Shown piece by piece: positions 1 through 6,812 of a DNA stretch of 12,671 nucleotides (its first letter is position 1; every line of letters starts with the position of its first letter). A program made the position numbers and the translations under genes. This stretch comes from an uncultured Eubacteriales bacterium (GTDB taxonomy: Bacteria > Bacillota > Clostridia > Oscillospirales > Acutalibacteraceae): NCBI GenBank assembly GCA_900322105.1, contig ONYV01000008.1:1-12671 (forward strand), read 5' to 3'. The notes under the pieces are model-generated. The model ran no database searches, had not been told where the DNA came from, and saw only the letters and a list, made by a program, of their open reading frames with translations.

Positions 1-202
1 CATACATCGCGCCGAGCAGATAGACATTGACCAGTCTTGAAAGAATAATCAGGCGGACGGGAATCGGCATCGACAGCAGCAGGTCGTTGTCCTTCGGCAG
101 ATACAGTCCCGAATAGGTGCTGAAAACGCCGCCGAAGGTGCCGAGCGTGATTGCAATGCCGCTCATCAGCGCAAAATACAGCCAGCCCATTCCGACGGGA
201 GC
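1..202 (-). other. ABC-2 type permease-like segment in the gpsA frame
   Basis: The codons from about 202 down to 2 read GMGWLYFALMSG, then LGTFGGVFSTYSGLYL, then KDNDLLLSMPIP, then RLIILSRLVNVYLLGAMY. The pattern of a hydrophobic helix, LYxxKDN(D/E)LLLSMPIP, then an (S)R-initiated helix is characteristic of clostridial ABC-2 exporter permeases, from memory of the family rather than a search. In such proteins this stretch is internal, so it would lack its own N-terminus here. There is no start codon with a ribosome-binding site at the boundary, and it is translated only as a continuation of GpsA. Confidence 0.65.
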
Positions 203-787
203 GAGTCCTGCGGCAATGCCGATCGTGTTCTTAGCCGCAGCGCCAATCTCTGTGCCGATCAGATCATTACCGACATAAAAACGGATCAGTTCGCTGGAAA
301 ATTCTCTGATCAGAAAAAACTTCAGGTCTTCGTGTCTGGAGTCGATCACCATACAGTTCGGGATGCCCTGGCTGAAATCCTGCGGATGTCCCGGTCCTAC
401 CCACACAGCAACCTCTGTATCTGTCGGGACAAATTCTTCCACAATTTCTGTCAGACGTTTGCCTGTTTCAACCTCGATTCCCTTCATACAAAGCACGATC
501 TTCTTTTTTGTGAGATCAAATGATGTGATACTTGGAAGAAAAGAACGAAGTGCCTGCGCGCTGATGGAAATGATGAGGATATCAGCAGTATTGACAGCCG
601 ATGCAAGGTCATCCGTGATCTCTATGCTGTCACGAAACGTCAGCATATTGTTTTTTCTCGTTTCCTTCAGTTCAATGAGCTGAGGAGCGCTGCTCAGTCC
701 CCAGATCGTCACATGATGACCGATTTTATCCAAATACCAGCCGATGAATGATCCCCATCTGCCGCAGCCTAAAAGTGAAATATTCAT
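1..787 (-). CDS. gpsA: Glycerol-3-phosphate dehydrogenase N-terminal part, fused in frame to an ABC permease-like tail (partial, runs off window)
   Basis: GpsA reduces dihydroxyacetone phosphate to sn-glycerol 3-phosphate with NAD(P)H, the first step toward phospholipids. The frame opens with ATG at 787 behind a GGAGGA ribosome-binding site and stays open for 262 codons to the left edge. Residues 1-195 fit the family: Rossmann motif GCGRWGSF (7-14), a conserved Lys in CMKGIE (K102), GPGHPQDF in the usual GPsfA position, and EIGAAAKN with the second key Lys (K186). After IAAG (about residue 194) the family pattern stops: the expected RGL/EM helix, the TFxGLAGxGDL segment and the RN motif do not appear. 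Instead hydrophobic sequence with KDNDLLLSMPIP follows, which I recognise from ABC-2 type permeases. It lies 20 bases after the DUF6062 gene and is probably cotranscribed with it. Either a real rearrangement or an assembly chimera; a working GpsA is doubtful as written. Confidence 0.8.
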   Translation of the reverse strand, partial: MNISLLGCGRWGSFIGWYLDKIGHHVTIWGLSSAPQLIELKETRKNNMLTFRDSIEITDDLASAVNTADILIISISAQALRSFLPSITSFDLTKKKIVLCMKGIEVETGKRLTEIVEEFVPTDTEVAVWVGPGHPQDFSQGIPNCMVIDSRHEDLKFFLIREFSSELIRFYVGNDLIGTEIGAAAKNTIGIAAGLAPVGMGWLYFALMSGIAITLGTFGGVFSTYSGLYLPKDNDLLLSMPIPVRLIILSRLVNVYLLGAMY

Positions 788-807
788 AGTCAAGTCCTCC
801 GAATGTA

Positions 808-1545
808 TTATTGCTGCTCAAATTCCTCTTCCGCATCTTCTGTGTCAGGTATTTCTTCGGTCACGATTGGATCGCCCGTCAGAAATTCGATAGAGCGTTC
901 TATGGCATTTTTAGAATTACCCCAGGAAAGGTTAGCGCTGCGGTAATCAAACATTTTGCAAAAATGCGTAACATCGTTCTTCAATTCTGCAAGATAGCCG
1001 CCTGTCAATCGTGAGGTTTCTTCATAAAACGCCTGAAGACTTTTGCCGAGTCCTTTTTGATCTACCGTCATCAGCAGATAAAAATGTTCTAAGCAAATAT
1101 ACGGCTGAGCCGCATAGAGTTGACGGAACTCAGGTTCACTGATCCACATGGCGTGTACGATACGAACCATGTTTTCCATATTGTCCTTGATGTCACGACA
1201 GATGAAGCAGTCTTTCAAAAGAGCTTCCAATGCTGCCATACGTTTTTTATCGGGCTTTCCGACAGGCTTTTCGGGCACCAATGTTTCTGATATCTGCTGC
1301 AAATGACTTTCGAGGATCAAAGCGTTTGACAGACGCTTGCCTTGCCGTACCATCATCGCAAAATGACGATAGCAAAAGCCCTGTTCGTTCGTTTTGATCC
1401 GCACATTGGGCTCCATCATCGCCGACCCTGTCACATAGTCTGCCTTTCTCCATTCCAGCATATCCCTCATACGGCACATCGGACAGCCGTCTTTCGGCAA
1501 AAACACATCATTGATCGGAATGCTGCATATGTTTTCTTTCATCAT
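808..1545 (-). CDS. DUF6062 family protein with duplicated Cys/His motif
   Basis: A 245-residue soluble protein that I place in the DUF6062 family; its function is unknown. It contains two copies of a C-x2-C then C-x2-H pattern: CPMC (21-24) with CYRH (58-61), and CFIC (113-116) with CLEH (151-154). The spacing between half-sites is 33 and 34 residues, so the protein looks like an internal duplication with two likely metal (zinc) sites. The C-terminus is acidic (EEIPDTEDAEEEFEQQ). The ATG at 1545 is chosen because AAAGG lies about 8 bases upstream; a GTG at 1551 in the same frame is too close to that site. It ends 20 bases before gpsA, so the two likely form an operon, though nothing here shows a functional link. 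The family call rests on recognition of the motifs and length. Confidence 0.8.
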   Translation of the reverse strand: MMKENICSIPINDVFLPKDGCPMCRMRDMLEWRKADYVTGSAMMEPNVRIKTNEQGFCYRHFAMMVRQGKRLSNALILESHLQQISETLVPEKPVGKPDKKRMAALEALLKDCFICRDIKDNMENMVRIVHAMWISEPEFRQLYAAQPYICLEHFYLLMTVDQKGLGKSLQAFYEETSRLTGGYLAELKNDVTHFCKMFDYRSANLSWGNSKNAIERSIEFLTGDPIVTEEIPDTEDAEEEFEQQ

Positions 1546-1611
1546 TCTCACTGCCTTTCGTAAAAAAATTATTTTTATTCAAATGAAGCACTGTTTTTTT
1601 TCATACTCTTA

Positions 1612-1620
1612 TGCTATAAT
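1612..1620 (+). promoter_or_regulatory. Extended -10 promoter for the PAP2 gene
   Basis: TGC directly followed by a perfect TATAAT (1615-1620), 29 bases before the ATG at 1650. The -35 region, around 1591-1597, is only TGTTTT-like, as expected when an extended -10 compensates. Confidence 0.7.
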
Positions 1621-1649
1621 GAAAACAGAAATTGATAGGAGGTCTTTTT

Positions 1650-2222
1650 ATGGACTATGAGTTTTTTATTCTGAATTATATCCAGAATCATTTTCGTACA
1701 GGTTTTCTGGACAAGCTGATGCCTGTGATCTCATCTTTGGGAACAGCGTCTATCGCCCTGATCGTTATCGCTCTGGTGTGCTGCTTCATCAAAAAGACAA
1801 GATACTTTGGCAGAAGCCTTGTACTGGATCTTTTGATGAATTTCATCGCCGGAAACCTGATCATCAAGCCGATCGTTTCGCGCCTGCGTCCCTGTGTACT
1901 GAATGACACAGTGTCTATGCTTGTCAAAATACCGTTTGATGCATCTTTTCCATCGGGTCACTCAATGTTTGCTTTTGGTGCTGCCACCATTTTGTTTATC
2001 TATAACAAATGGCTCGGTATAGCAGGCTATCTGTTTGCGATACTGATGGGTTTTTCGAGAATGTATCTGTACGTTCATTTTCCTTCAGACGTTTTGTGCG
2101 GTGCCATTCTCGGCATCATCTTTGCTATTGTGATCTATCAGTTAGAACAGCTTTTCTTTGACCACAACCGTGCGCCGATCCATCTCAGAAAGATCAGCGC
2201 AAAGCAAGGGACGCATTCGTGA
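1650..2222 (+). CDS. PAP2-family membrane phosphatase
   Basis: A 190-residue integral membrane protein of the type 2 phosphatidic acid phosphatase family, which dephosphorylates lipid phosphates such as phosphatidate, phosphatidylglycerophosphate or undecaprenyl pyrophosphate; the substrate cannot be read from the sequence. All three catalytic motifs are present: KPIVSRLRP (KxxxxxxRP), PSGHS, and SRMYLYVHFPSDV (SRxxxxxHxxxD). Hydrophobic helices surround them, so the active site should face outside. The ATG at 1650 is chosen because AGGAGG at 1637-1642 precedes it at ideal spacing; an in-frame TTG at 1632 lies upstream of that site. It has its own promoter. Its last 29 bases overlap the 3' end of rsmA on the other strand. 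Confidence 0.92.
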   Translation: MDYEFFILNYIQNHFRTGFLDKLMPVISSLGTASIALIVIALVCCFIKKTRYFGRSLVLDLLMNFIAGNLIIKPIVSRLRPCVLNDTVSMLVKIPFDASFPSGHSMFAFGAATILFIYNKWLGIAGYLFAILMGFSRMYLYVHFPSDVLCGAILGIIFAIVIYQLEQLFFDHNRAPIHLRKISAKQGTHS

Positions 2223-3054
2223 TATCTGCAAACTGCTGCATTGTCATCTCTTCCGCTCTGGCATTCAAAGGGATCTTTGCAGCATTCAGCATCTCTATGA
2301 CTGCTGATTTTGGCATTGAAAGACCTGCACTCAAAGAATTTGACAGCGTTTTTCTTCTCTGCAAAAAGGAAGCACGAACGATCTTAAAAAACGCCTTTTC
2401 ATCAGCCGCCTTAATAGGCGGCTCTTTTCGTATATTCAAACGGATCACAGCAGAATCCACTTTGGGCGCAGGTAGAAAACTGCCTGCGGATACTCTGAAC
2501 AGTTGTTCAGGGTCGCAATAATAGTGTACGGCAGCGCTGATCGCTCCGGAAGCTCTTGTTCCCGGCGCAGCGCAGATCCTGTCTGCTGCTTCCTTTTGCA
2601 CCATGACCGTGATCGCCTTTACGGGAAGTCTCTCTTCGAGCAGACGCATCAGGATCGGTGAGGTGATATAATACGGAAGATTTGCGCAAATGACGACCTC
2701 TTTGTCAGGAAACTCCTCACGGATGAGTTTGTGAAAATCAAGTTTCATCGCATCGTCATTGATAACGGTTACATTACTATGCTCTGCAAGTGTTTCCTGC
2801 AGCACGGGGATCAATCTTTTATCTAATTCCACAGCAACCACTTTGCCTGAAACACTCGCTAATTCATTTGTCAGCACTCCTGCACCCGGTCCGATCTCGA
2901 TCACACCCGTATGCTCATCAGCACCGCACATCTCTGCCATTCTGGGACAAACTGTCGGATTGATCAGAAAATTCTGACCGAGCGCTTTTGAAAAAGTGAA
3001 ACCGTTTTTTTGCAGGATGCCTTTTACATAATTGATATCTGTCAGCTTACTCAT
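2194..3054 (-). CDS. rsmA: 16S rRNA (adenine1518/1519-N6) dimethyltransferase RsmA/KsgA
   Basis: Transfers four methyl groups from SAM to the two adjacent adenines in the terminal 16S rRNA helix during 30S maturation; loss gives kasugamycin resistance in known species. The 286-residue length is normal. Visible motifs: GQNFL at residues 26-30, SAM-binding EIGPGAG at 53-59, acidic VAVELD, and the catalytic NLPYY at about 125-129, followed by a C-terminal helical part with FxQRRKTLSN. The ATG at 3054 has AAAGGA upstream. It is third in trkA-trkH-rsmA, 15 bases after trkH, so probably cotranscribed. Its 3' end overlaps the PAP2 gene by 29 bases tail to tail. Confidence 0.97.
   Translation of the reverse strand: MSKLTDINYVKGILQKNGFTFSKALGQNFLINPTVCPRMAEMCGADEHTGVIEIGPGAGVLTNELASVSGKVVAVELDKRLIPVLQETLAEHSNVTVINDDAMKLDFHKLIREEFPDKEVVICANLPYYITSPILMRLLEERLPVKAITVMVQKEAADRICAAPGTRASGAISAAVHYYCDPEQLFRVSAGSFLPAPKVDSAVIRLNIRKEPPIKAADEKAFFKIVRASFLQRRKTLSNSLSAGLSMPKSAVIEMLNAAKIPLNARAEEMTMQQFADITNASLALR
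2404..2428 (+). terminator. Candidate terminator for the PAP2 transcript inside rsmA
   Basis: AGCCGCC (2404-2410), a 6-base loop TTAATA, then GGCGGCT (2417-2423) form a perfect 7-bp GC-rich stem, followed by CTTTTC. It lies about 180 bases after the PAP2 stop, antisense to rsmA codons. The T tract is short, so termination would be partial, and read in the rsmA direction there is no T tract. Confidence 0.45.
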
Positions 3055-3069
3055 CTTTCGTTCCTTTTC

Positions 3070-4518
3070 TTATTTTTTTGTCCATGTTTTCGGATAAAAC
3101 GCCAGCAGGATGGGATAGATCTCAAGTCTTCCGAAAAGCATCGCAAAGGTCAGCACAAATTTTGAGAACCAAGAATACCCTCCGAAGCCTTCCATCGGTC
3201 CGACCAATCCCAAGCCGGGTCCTACGTTATTACAGCAGGTAACAGAGGCGGTCAAATTAGACTGCAGGTCAAAGGAAGGTTCAAAGCTCAGGACAAGAAA
3301 TGTTACTGCGATCAGAATAATATAAAGTGCAAAATACGTGGTGACACCGTGCAGCGTGGCAGAATCCAGCGTCTTGCCCTCAAAGCGTACCGCCGCAACC
3401 GAACGAGGATGCAAAAGGTGGCGGACATCTTTGCGGACTGCTTTGAACAATATGATAACTCTTGACAGTTTCAATCCACCCGCTGTCGAACCTGCGCAGC
3501 CTCCGAGGAACATCAGAATGAACAGCACACCTTTGGCAAGATCAGGCCACAGATTAAAATCTGCCGTTGAGAAGCCTGCCGTCGATACGATCGAAGTGAC
3601 CTGGAAAAAGGAATGACGGACAGAATCCGAGAAATTATTATAGATCGGATAGATGCTGTAAGTAATGATCGAAACGGATACAAGGATCACGCCTGCGTAA
3701 AACCACAGCTCACGGTTGGTAAAAACCGTTTTGAATTTTCTGAGCAGCAAAAGATAATAGAGGTTGAAGTTGATGCCGAACAGAATCATGAATATCGTAA
3801 TGACCCACTGCAAATAGGGACTGTAGCTTGCAATGGAATCGGCTTTGATGCCGAAACCGCCTGTACCTGCTGTACCGAGAGCATGAACGGCACTGTCAAA
3901 CACAGGCATATTGCCTGCCCACAGAAAGAAGAACTCTATTACCGTCAGGGCAAGGTAAATATAGTAAAGGATCTTAGCGGTTTCTCTGATCCTTGGTACG
4001 ATCTTTCCGATCACAGGTCCTGCCATTTCCGCACGCATGATGTGGATCGCTCTGCCTGAATCCGAGGGAAGTATCGCCATGATAAGCACCAGAACGCCCA
4101 TGCCGCCAAGCCAGTGAGTAAAGCTCCTCCAGAAAAGCATCCCGTAACTCATACTTTCTACGTCACGCACGATGGATGCGCCTGTGGTCGTAAATCCGCT
4201 GGCGGTCTCAAAAAATGCGTCAAAAAAATCAGGGATCTCCCGACTGATGATAAACGGCAGGCAGCCCAGTAAAGAGAGCAGTATCCAGGCAAAGGTAACG
4301 ATGATAAAGCCTTCCTTTGCGTAGATCACACGGCTTGAAGGTCTGAACACGATCTTCAGACCTGCTCCTACAGCCGCTGCGATCAGGATTGTGATAGAAA
4401 ATGCGTTGACGCCGTTCATCTCCTGATAAATGAGCGCAACGATCGTGGGGAGCAACAATAGTACTGCTTCTAAAAGAACGATGTTGCCCACCATATAGAA
4501 AATCATTCTGCGGTTCAT
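3070..4518 (-). CDS. trkH: Trk/Ktr potassium uptake channel subunit TrkH
   Basis: Membrane pore subunit of a potassium uptake system, 482 residues, close to the 483 of E. coli TrkH. The four membrane-pore-membrane repeats are visible through their filter loops: ASGFTTTGAS (106-115), ALGTAGTGGFG (213-223), TSIVSTAGFS (308-317) and CCNNVGPGLG (428-437). The GGCAGSTAGGLK loop (339-350) matches the gating loop of the third repeat. The ATG at 4518 follows AAAGG by 9 bases. It starts 17 bases after the trkA stop, the classic pairing of channel with cytoplasmic RCK regulator. The length and full repeats favour the TrkH type over the shorter KtrB type. Confidence 0.96.
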   Translation of the reverse strand: MNRRMIFYMVGNIVLLEAVLLLLPTIVALIYQEMNGVNAFSITILIAAAVGAGLKIVFRPSSRVIYAKEGFIIVTFAWILLSLLGCLPFIISREIPDFFDAFFETASGFTTTGASIVRDVESMSYGMLFWRSFTHWLGGMGVLVLIMAILPSDSGRAIHIMRAEMAGPVIGKIVPRIRETAKILYYIYLALTVIEFFFLWAGNMPVFDSAVHALGTAGTGGFGIKADSIASYSPYLQWVITIFMILFGINFNLYYLLLLRKFKTVFTNRELWFYAGVILVSVSIITYSIYPIYNNFSDSVRHSFFQVTSIVSTAGFSTADFNLWPDLAKGVLFILMFLGGCAGSTAGGLKLSRVIILFKAVRKDVRHLLHPRSVAAVRFEGKTLDSATLHGVTTYFALYIILIAVTFLVLSFEPSFDLQSNLTASVTCCNNVGPGLGLVGPMEGFGGYSWFSKFVLTFAMLFGRLEIYPILLAFYPKTWTKK

Positions 4519-4535
4519 ATCCGTGTACCTTTCTG

Positions 4536-5894
4536 TTATTTGATAATATCACTGAGATCATTGAGGTGTTCATTCTTCGTCAGCACGATCACCTTGTCTT
4601 TTTGTAGGATCACATCGCTGCCGTCAGGGATGATCGGCTTTCTGTCACGAATGATGCCTGCGATCAGAATGCCCGAACGCAGTTTCAGATTCTTGAGCGG
4701 AATACCCGTTGACTTGAAATCATTCTTTACATTAAACTCAAGAACCTCTGCTTTGCCGTCCATAATGTTATAAAGTGTCTCCACATTGCTGCCTCTCGAA
4801 TTTTCCAAAGCGCGCGCATACTGCACCAGAACATCCGACATGATCTCTTTCGGTGAGATCACACAGTCCAGTCCAAGACGGGACGCCATACTGCCAAGCT
4901 CGTTGCGGTTGACCTTCGTGATAACAGTGGGGACATTATGACTGGCGGCAAAAATAGAAATCAGGATGTTTTCTTCATCCATACCTGTCAGGGACACAAA
5001 TGCATCCACGTTATTCAGCCCTTCCTCCAGCAGCAGTTCCTGCTGTGCGCCGTCTCCGTGGATCACGACTGCATTCGGCAGTGACGCAGAAAGCGCGTCG
5101 CACTTTGGCTTCTCCTGTTCTATGATCTTGACACCGTAGCCTGTACCCGTCAGCATATTGGCAAGATAATAAGCGATCTTGCCGCCGCCTAAAATCATGA
5201 CGTTTTTCGCCTGCTTTTTGTCGATACCGACTGCGCGCATAAACTTCTGAATTTCGGAAGGCTCTGCTGTCAATCCGATCTTATCTCCCGGCTGCAGCAC
5301 AAAATTACCGTCGGGGATGAAAACCTCATCTCCTCTTCTGACAACGCAGATCAGAAATTTGGCTTTATACTTATTGCGCAGGTTCATCAGCTTTACACCT
5401 GTCAACTTAGAACCTTCTTTCAGGATCAGTTCGATGATCTCAAAAGTCCTTGCTGAAAAGGTCTCAATTTTGACAGCAGAAGGCAGCTTCAGGATATTGT
5501 ACATCTCCTTTGCTGCAAGCATTTCGGGATTGATCGCCATGGAAAGATCCAGATGCTGTTTCAAAAATCCGAGGCTTTCAAGATTATATTCGGGATTGCG
5601 TATCCTTGCGATCGTGTTTTGCGCACCCATCTTTTTTGCAAGAAAACAGCTCAGCATATTCAGTTCATCCGAAGGTGTTGCGGCAATAAACATCTCTGCA
5701 CGATGCACCTCTGCTTCGTTCAGCGTATTGCAGTCTGTTCCGTTGCCCTGCACGGTCATGACGTCATAGATATTGGTGATTTCCTGCGTAACTTCAGGAT
5801 CGTTATCGATCGCAATAACGTTATGTCCCTCTTTCACCAGATCTGCAAGTATGGTACTGCCTATTTTTCCGCAGCCGACGATTATGATATACAT
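4536..5894 (-). CDS. trkA: Trk potassium uptake regulatory subunit TrkA (two RCK halves)
   Basis: Cytoplasmic ring-forming regulator that binds nucleotides and opens TrkH. It has 452 residues, like the 458 of E. coli TrkA, and is built of two RCK_N-RCK_C tandems: first nucleotide-binding motif VGCGKIG at residues 6-12, second LGGGKIAYYLA at about 230-240. Each is followed by an RCK_C domain of the form FxIPDGxxxLQxGDxI, seen near FIPDGNFVLQPGD and IIPDGSDVILQKD. The ATG at 5894 is chosen because AAGGA stands 9 bases upstream; ATG at 5903 and an ATG at 5924 in the same frame have no usable site. It is first gene of trkA-trkH-rsmA. RCK_C domains of some Firmicute Ktr/Trk proteins bind c-di-AMP; whether this one does is inference. 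Confidence 0.96.
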   Translation of the reverse strand: MYIIIVGCGKIGSTILADLVKEGHNVIAIDNDPEVTQEITNIYDVMTVQGNGTDCNTLNEAEVHRAEMFIAATPSDELNMLSCFLAKKMGAQNTIARIRNPEYNLESLGFLKQHLDLSMAINPEMLAAKEMYNILKLPSAVKIETFSARTFEIIELILKEGSKLTGVKLMNLRNKYKAKFLICVVRRGDEVFIPDGNFVLQPGDKIGLTAEPSEIQKFMRAVGIDKKQAKNVMILGGGKIAYYLANMLTGTGYGVKIIEQEKPKCDALSASLPNAVVIHGDGAQQELLLEEGLNNVDAFVSLTGMDEENILISIFAASHNVPTVITKVNRNELGSMASRLGLDCVISPKEIMSDVLVQYARALENSRGSNVETLYNIMDGKAEVLEFNVKNDFKSTGIPLKNLKLRSGILIAGIIRDRKPIIPDGSDVILQKDKVIVLTKNEHLNDLSDIIK

Positions 5895-5954
5895 TGCTAC
5901 CATTCCTTCCGTTTCTGACAACACAGATAATATCTGATTCGTATTTCAAAGCCT

Positions 5955-5960
5955 ATTGTA
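5955..5960 (-). promoter_or_regulatory. Weak candidate -10 for trkA operon
   Basis: Read on the minus strand, TGA TACAAT makes an extended -10 with one mismatch, about 60 bases before the trkA start. No convincing -35 lies 16-18 bases upstream, so this is tentative. Confidence 0.35.
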
Positions 5961-6032
5961 TCACATACGCTGGAAAAACAGTTAGTATTATTGTGCTTTT
6001 TTTAGACTATACTGATACAATAATCACTTTTT

Positions 6033-6062
6033 TATCAGATTCATTTATTGATGTATCTGATA
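6033..6062. promoter_or_regulatory. 12-bp inverted repeat overlapping HAD promoter
   Basis: TATCAGATTCAT (6033-6044) and ATGTATCTGATA (6051-6062) are inverted copies with one mismatch and a 6-base spacer. The right arm covers part of the -35 (6048-6053) and the start of the promoter spacer. There is no T tract, so it is not a terminator; a dimeric repressor site is the natural reading, but no regulator is identified. Confidence 0.5.
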
Positions 6063-6076
6063 CATTGTGGTATAAT
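6048..6076 (+). promoter_or_regulatory. Sigma-A promoter for the plus-strand HAD gene
   Basis: TTGATG (6048-6053), a 17-base spacer, and perfect TATAAT (6071-6076) preceded by TGG, so both a good -35 and an extended -10. The ATG is 28 bases downstream. Confidence 0.8.
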
Positions 6077-6104
6077 GAGTAAAACTGATAAAGGATGTGC
6101 TTAT

Positions 6105-6812
6105 ATGCTGAAATATGTTTTGTTTGATCTGGACGGCACGCTGCTGCCGATGGATCAGGATGTTTTTGTGAGGGCCTATTTTAAGGAGCTTGTGAAAAAA
6201 ATTGCTCCTTTGGGATATGAGCCCGAAAAGTTAAAGAACGCTGTCTGGACAGGTATGAAATACATGGTCGGCAACGACGGCACTCAGACAAACGAGGAAG
6301 TATTCTGGAAAAGTTTTCGGGAATGCCTCGGAGAAGAGATCCTTCTGCACCGCAGCGCTTTCGATGAATTCTATCGGAATGAATTTAATCTGGTTCAAAA
6401 GGTATGCGGCTTTACACCGAAGGCTGCCGAAACCGTTCAGCTGATCAAGGATCACTATATCAAAACAGCCGTGGCAACTCTTCCTGTCTTCCCTGCTCCT
6501 GCCATTGAAGCAAGAATCCGCTGGGCAGGGGTCGACCCTGATACAATGGAGTTTTACACTTCCTATGAAACCTGTTCCTATACAAAACCTCATCCGATGT
6601 ATTATCAGCAGATCCTCGGCAAATTGGACGCTGCGCCGCAAGAGTGTCTGATGGTCGGGAATAACGTGGACGAGGACATGATCGCGCGGACGGTCGGTAT
6701 GCAGGTCTTTTTGCTGACAGATGATCTGATCAATGAGCATCAGACGGACATCTCGGTCTACCCTAACGGTTCATTCGATGAACTGCAGCAGTTTATTCTG
6801 TCACAGCTTTGA
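6105..6812 (+). CDS. HAD-superfamily hydrolase, phosphatase-like
   Basis: A 235-residue protein with the haloacid dehalogenase fold and a full set of phosphatase motifs: FDLDGTLL with nucleophile D8 and acid/base D10, a Thr in AVATLP as motif II, Lys in YTKPHP as motif III, and GNNVDEDM as the metal-binding motif IV. An alpha-helical cap lies between motifs I and II. The substrate is unknown; sugar phosphates or phosphoglycolate-like compounds are common for the group. ATG at 6105 is chosen since AAGGA lies 9 bases upstream and the promoter -10 sits between it and the in-frame upstream ATGs at 6048 and 6051, which would start inside the promoter. Its 3' end overlaps the facing HAD gene by 20 bases. 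Confidence 0.88.
   Translation: MLKYVLFDLDGTLLPMDQDVFVRAYFKELVKKIAPLGYEPEKLKNAVWTGMKYMVGNDGTQTNEEVFWKSFRECLGEEILLHRSAFDEFYRNEFNLVQKVCGFTPKAAETVQLIKDHYIKTAVATLPVFPAPAIEARIRWAGVDPDTMEFYTSYETCSYTKPHPMYYQQILGKLDAAPQECLMVGNNVDEDMIARTVGMQVFLLTDDLINEHQTDISVYPNGSFDELQQFILSQL

Noticed and set aside
104..142. TFGGVFSTYSGLY as the GpsA TFxGLAGxGDLxxT motif
   Set aside because: The resemblance is slight; the glycine-aspartate core GxGDL is missing and the following KDNDLLLSMPIP fits ABC-2 permeases instead.
332..683. Two plus-strand open frames
   Set aside because: They lie antisense to the gpsA frame, lack ribosome-binding sites, and read as low-similarity shadow sequence.
1561..1611. Promoter for the DUF6062-gpsA operon on the minus strand
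   Set aside because: The stretch is AT-rich with several AATAAT-like words but no hexamer pair at acceptable spacing that stands out.
3613..4059. 148-codon plus-strand open frame inside trkH
   Set aside because: Antisense to the conserved trkH pore repeats, with no recognisable domain.
5317..5918. Long plus-strand open frames inside trkA
   Set aside because: Antisense shadows of the RCK domains; no start signal and no family match.
5895..6104. A c-di-AMP (ydaO) riboswitch in front of trkA
   Set aside because: Potassium genes often carry one, but the region is AT-rich, holds two promoters and an inverted repeat, and shows none of the ydaO conserved core.
6231..6740. 169-codon minus-strand open frame
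   Set aside because: Mirror of the plus-strand HAD gene, whose catalytic motifs are intact.
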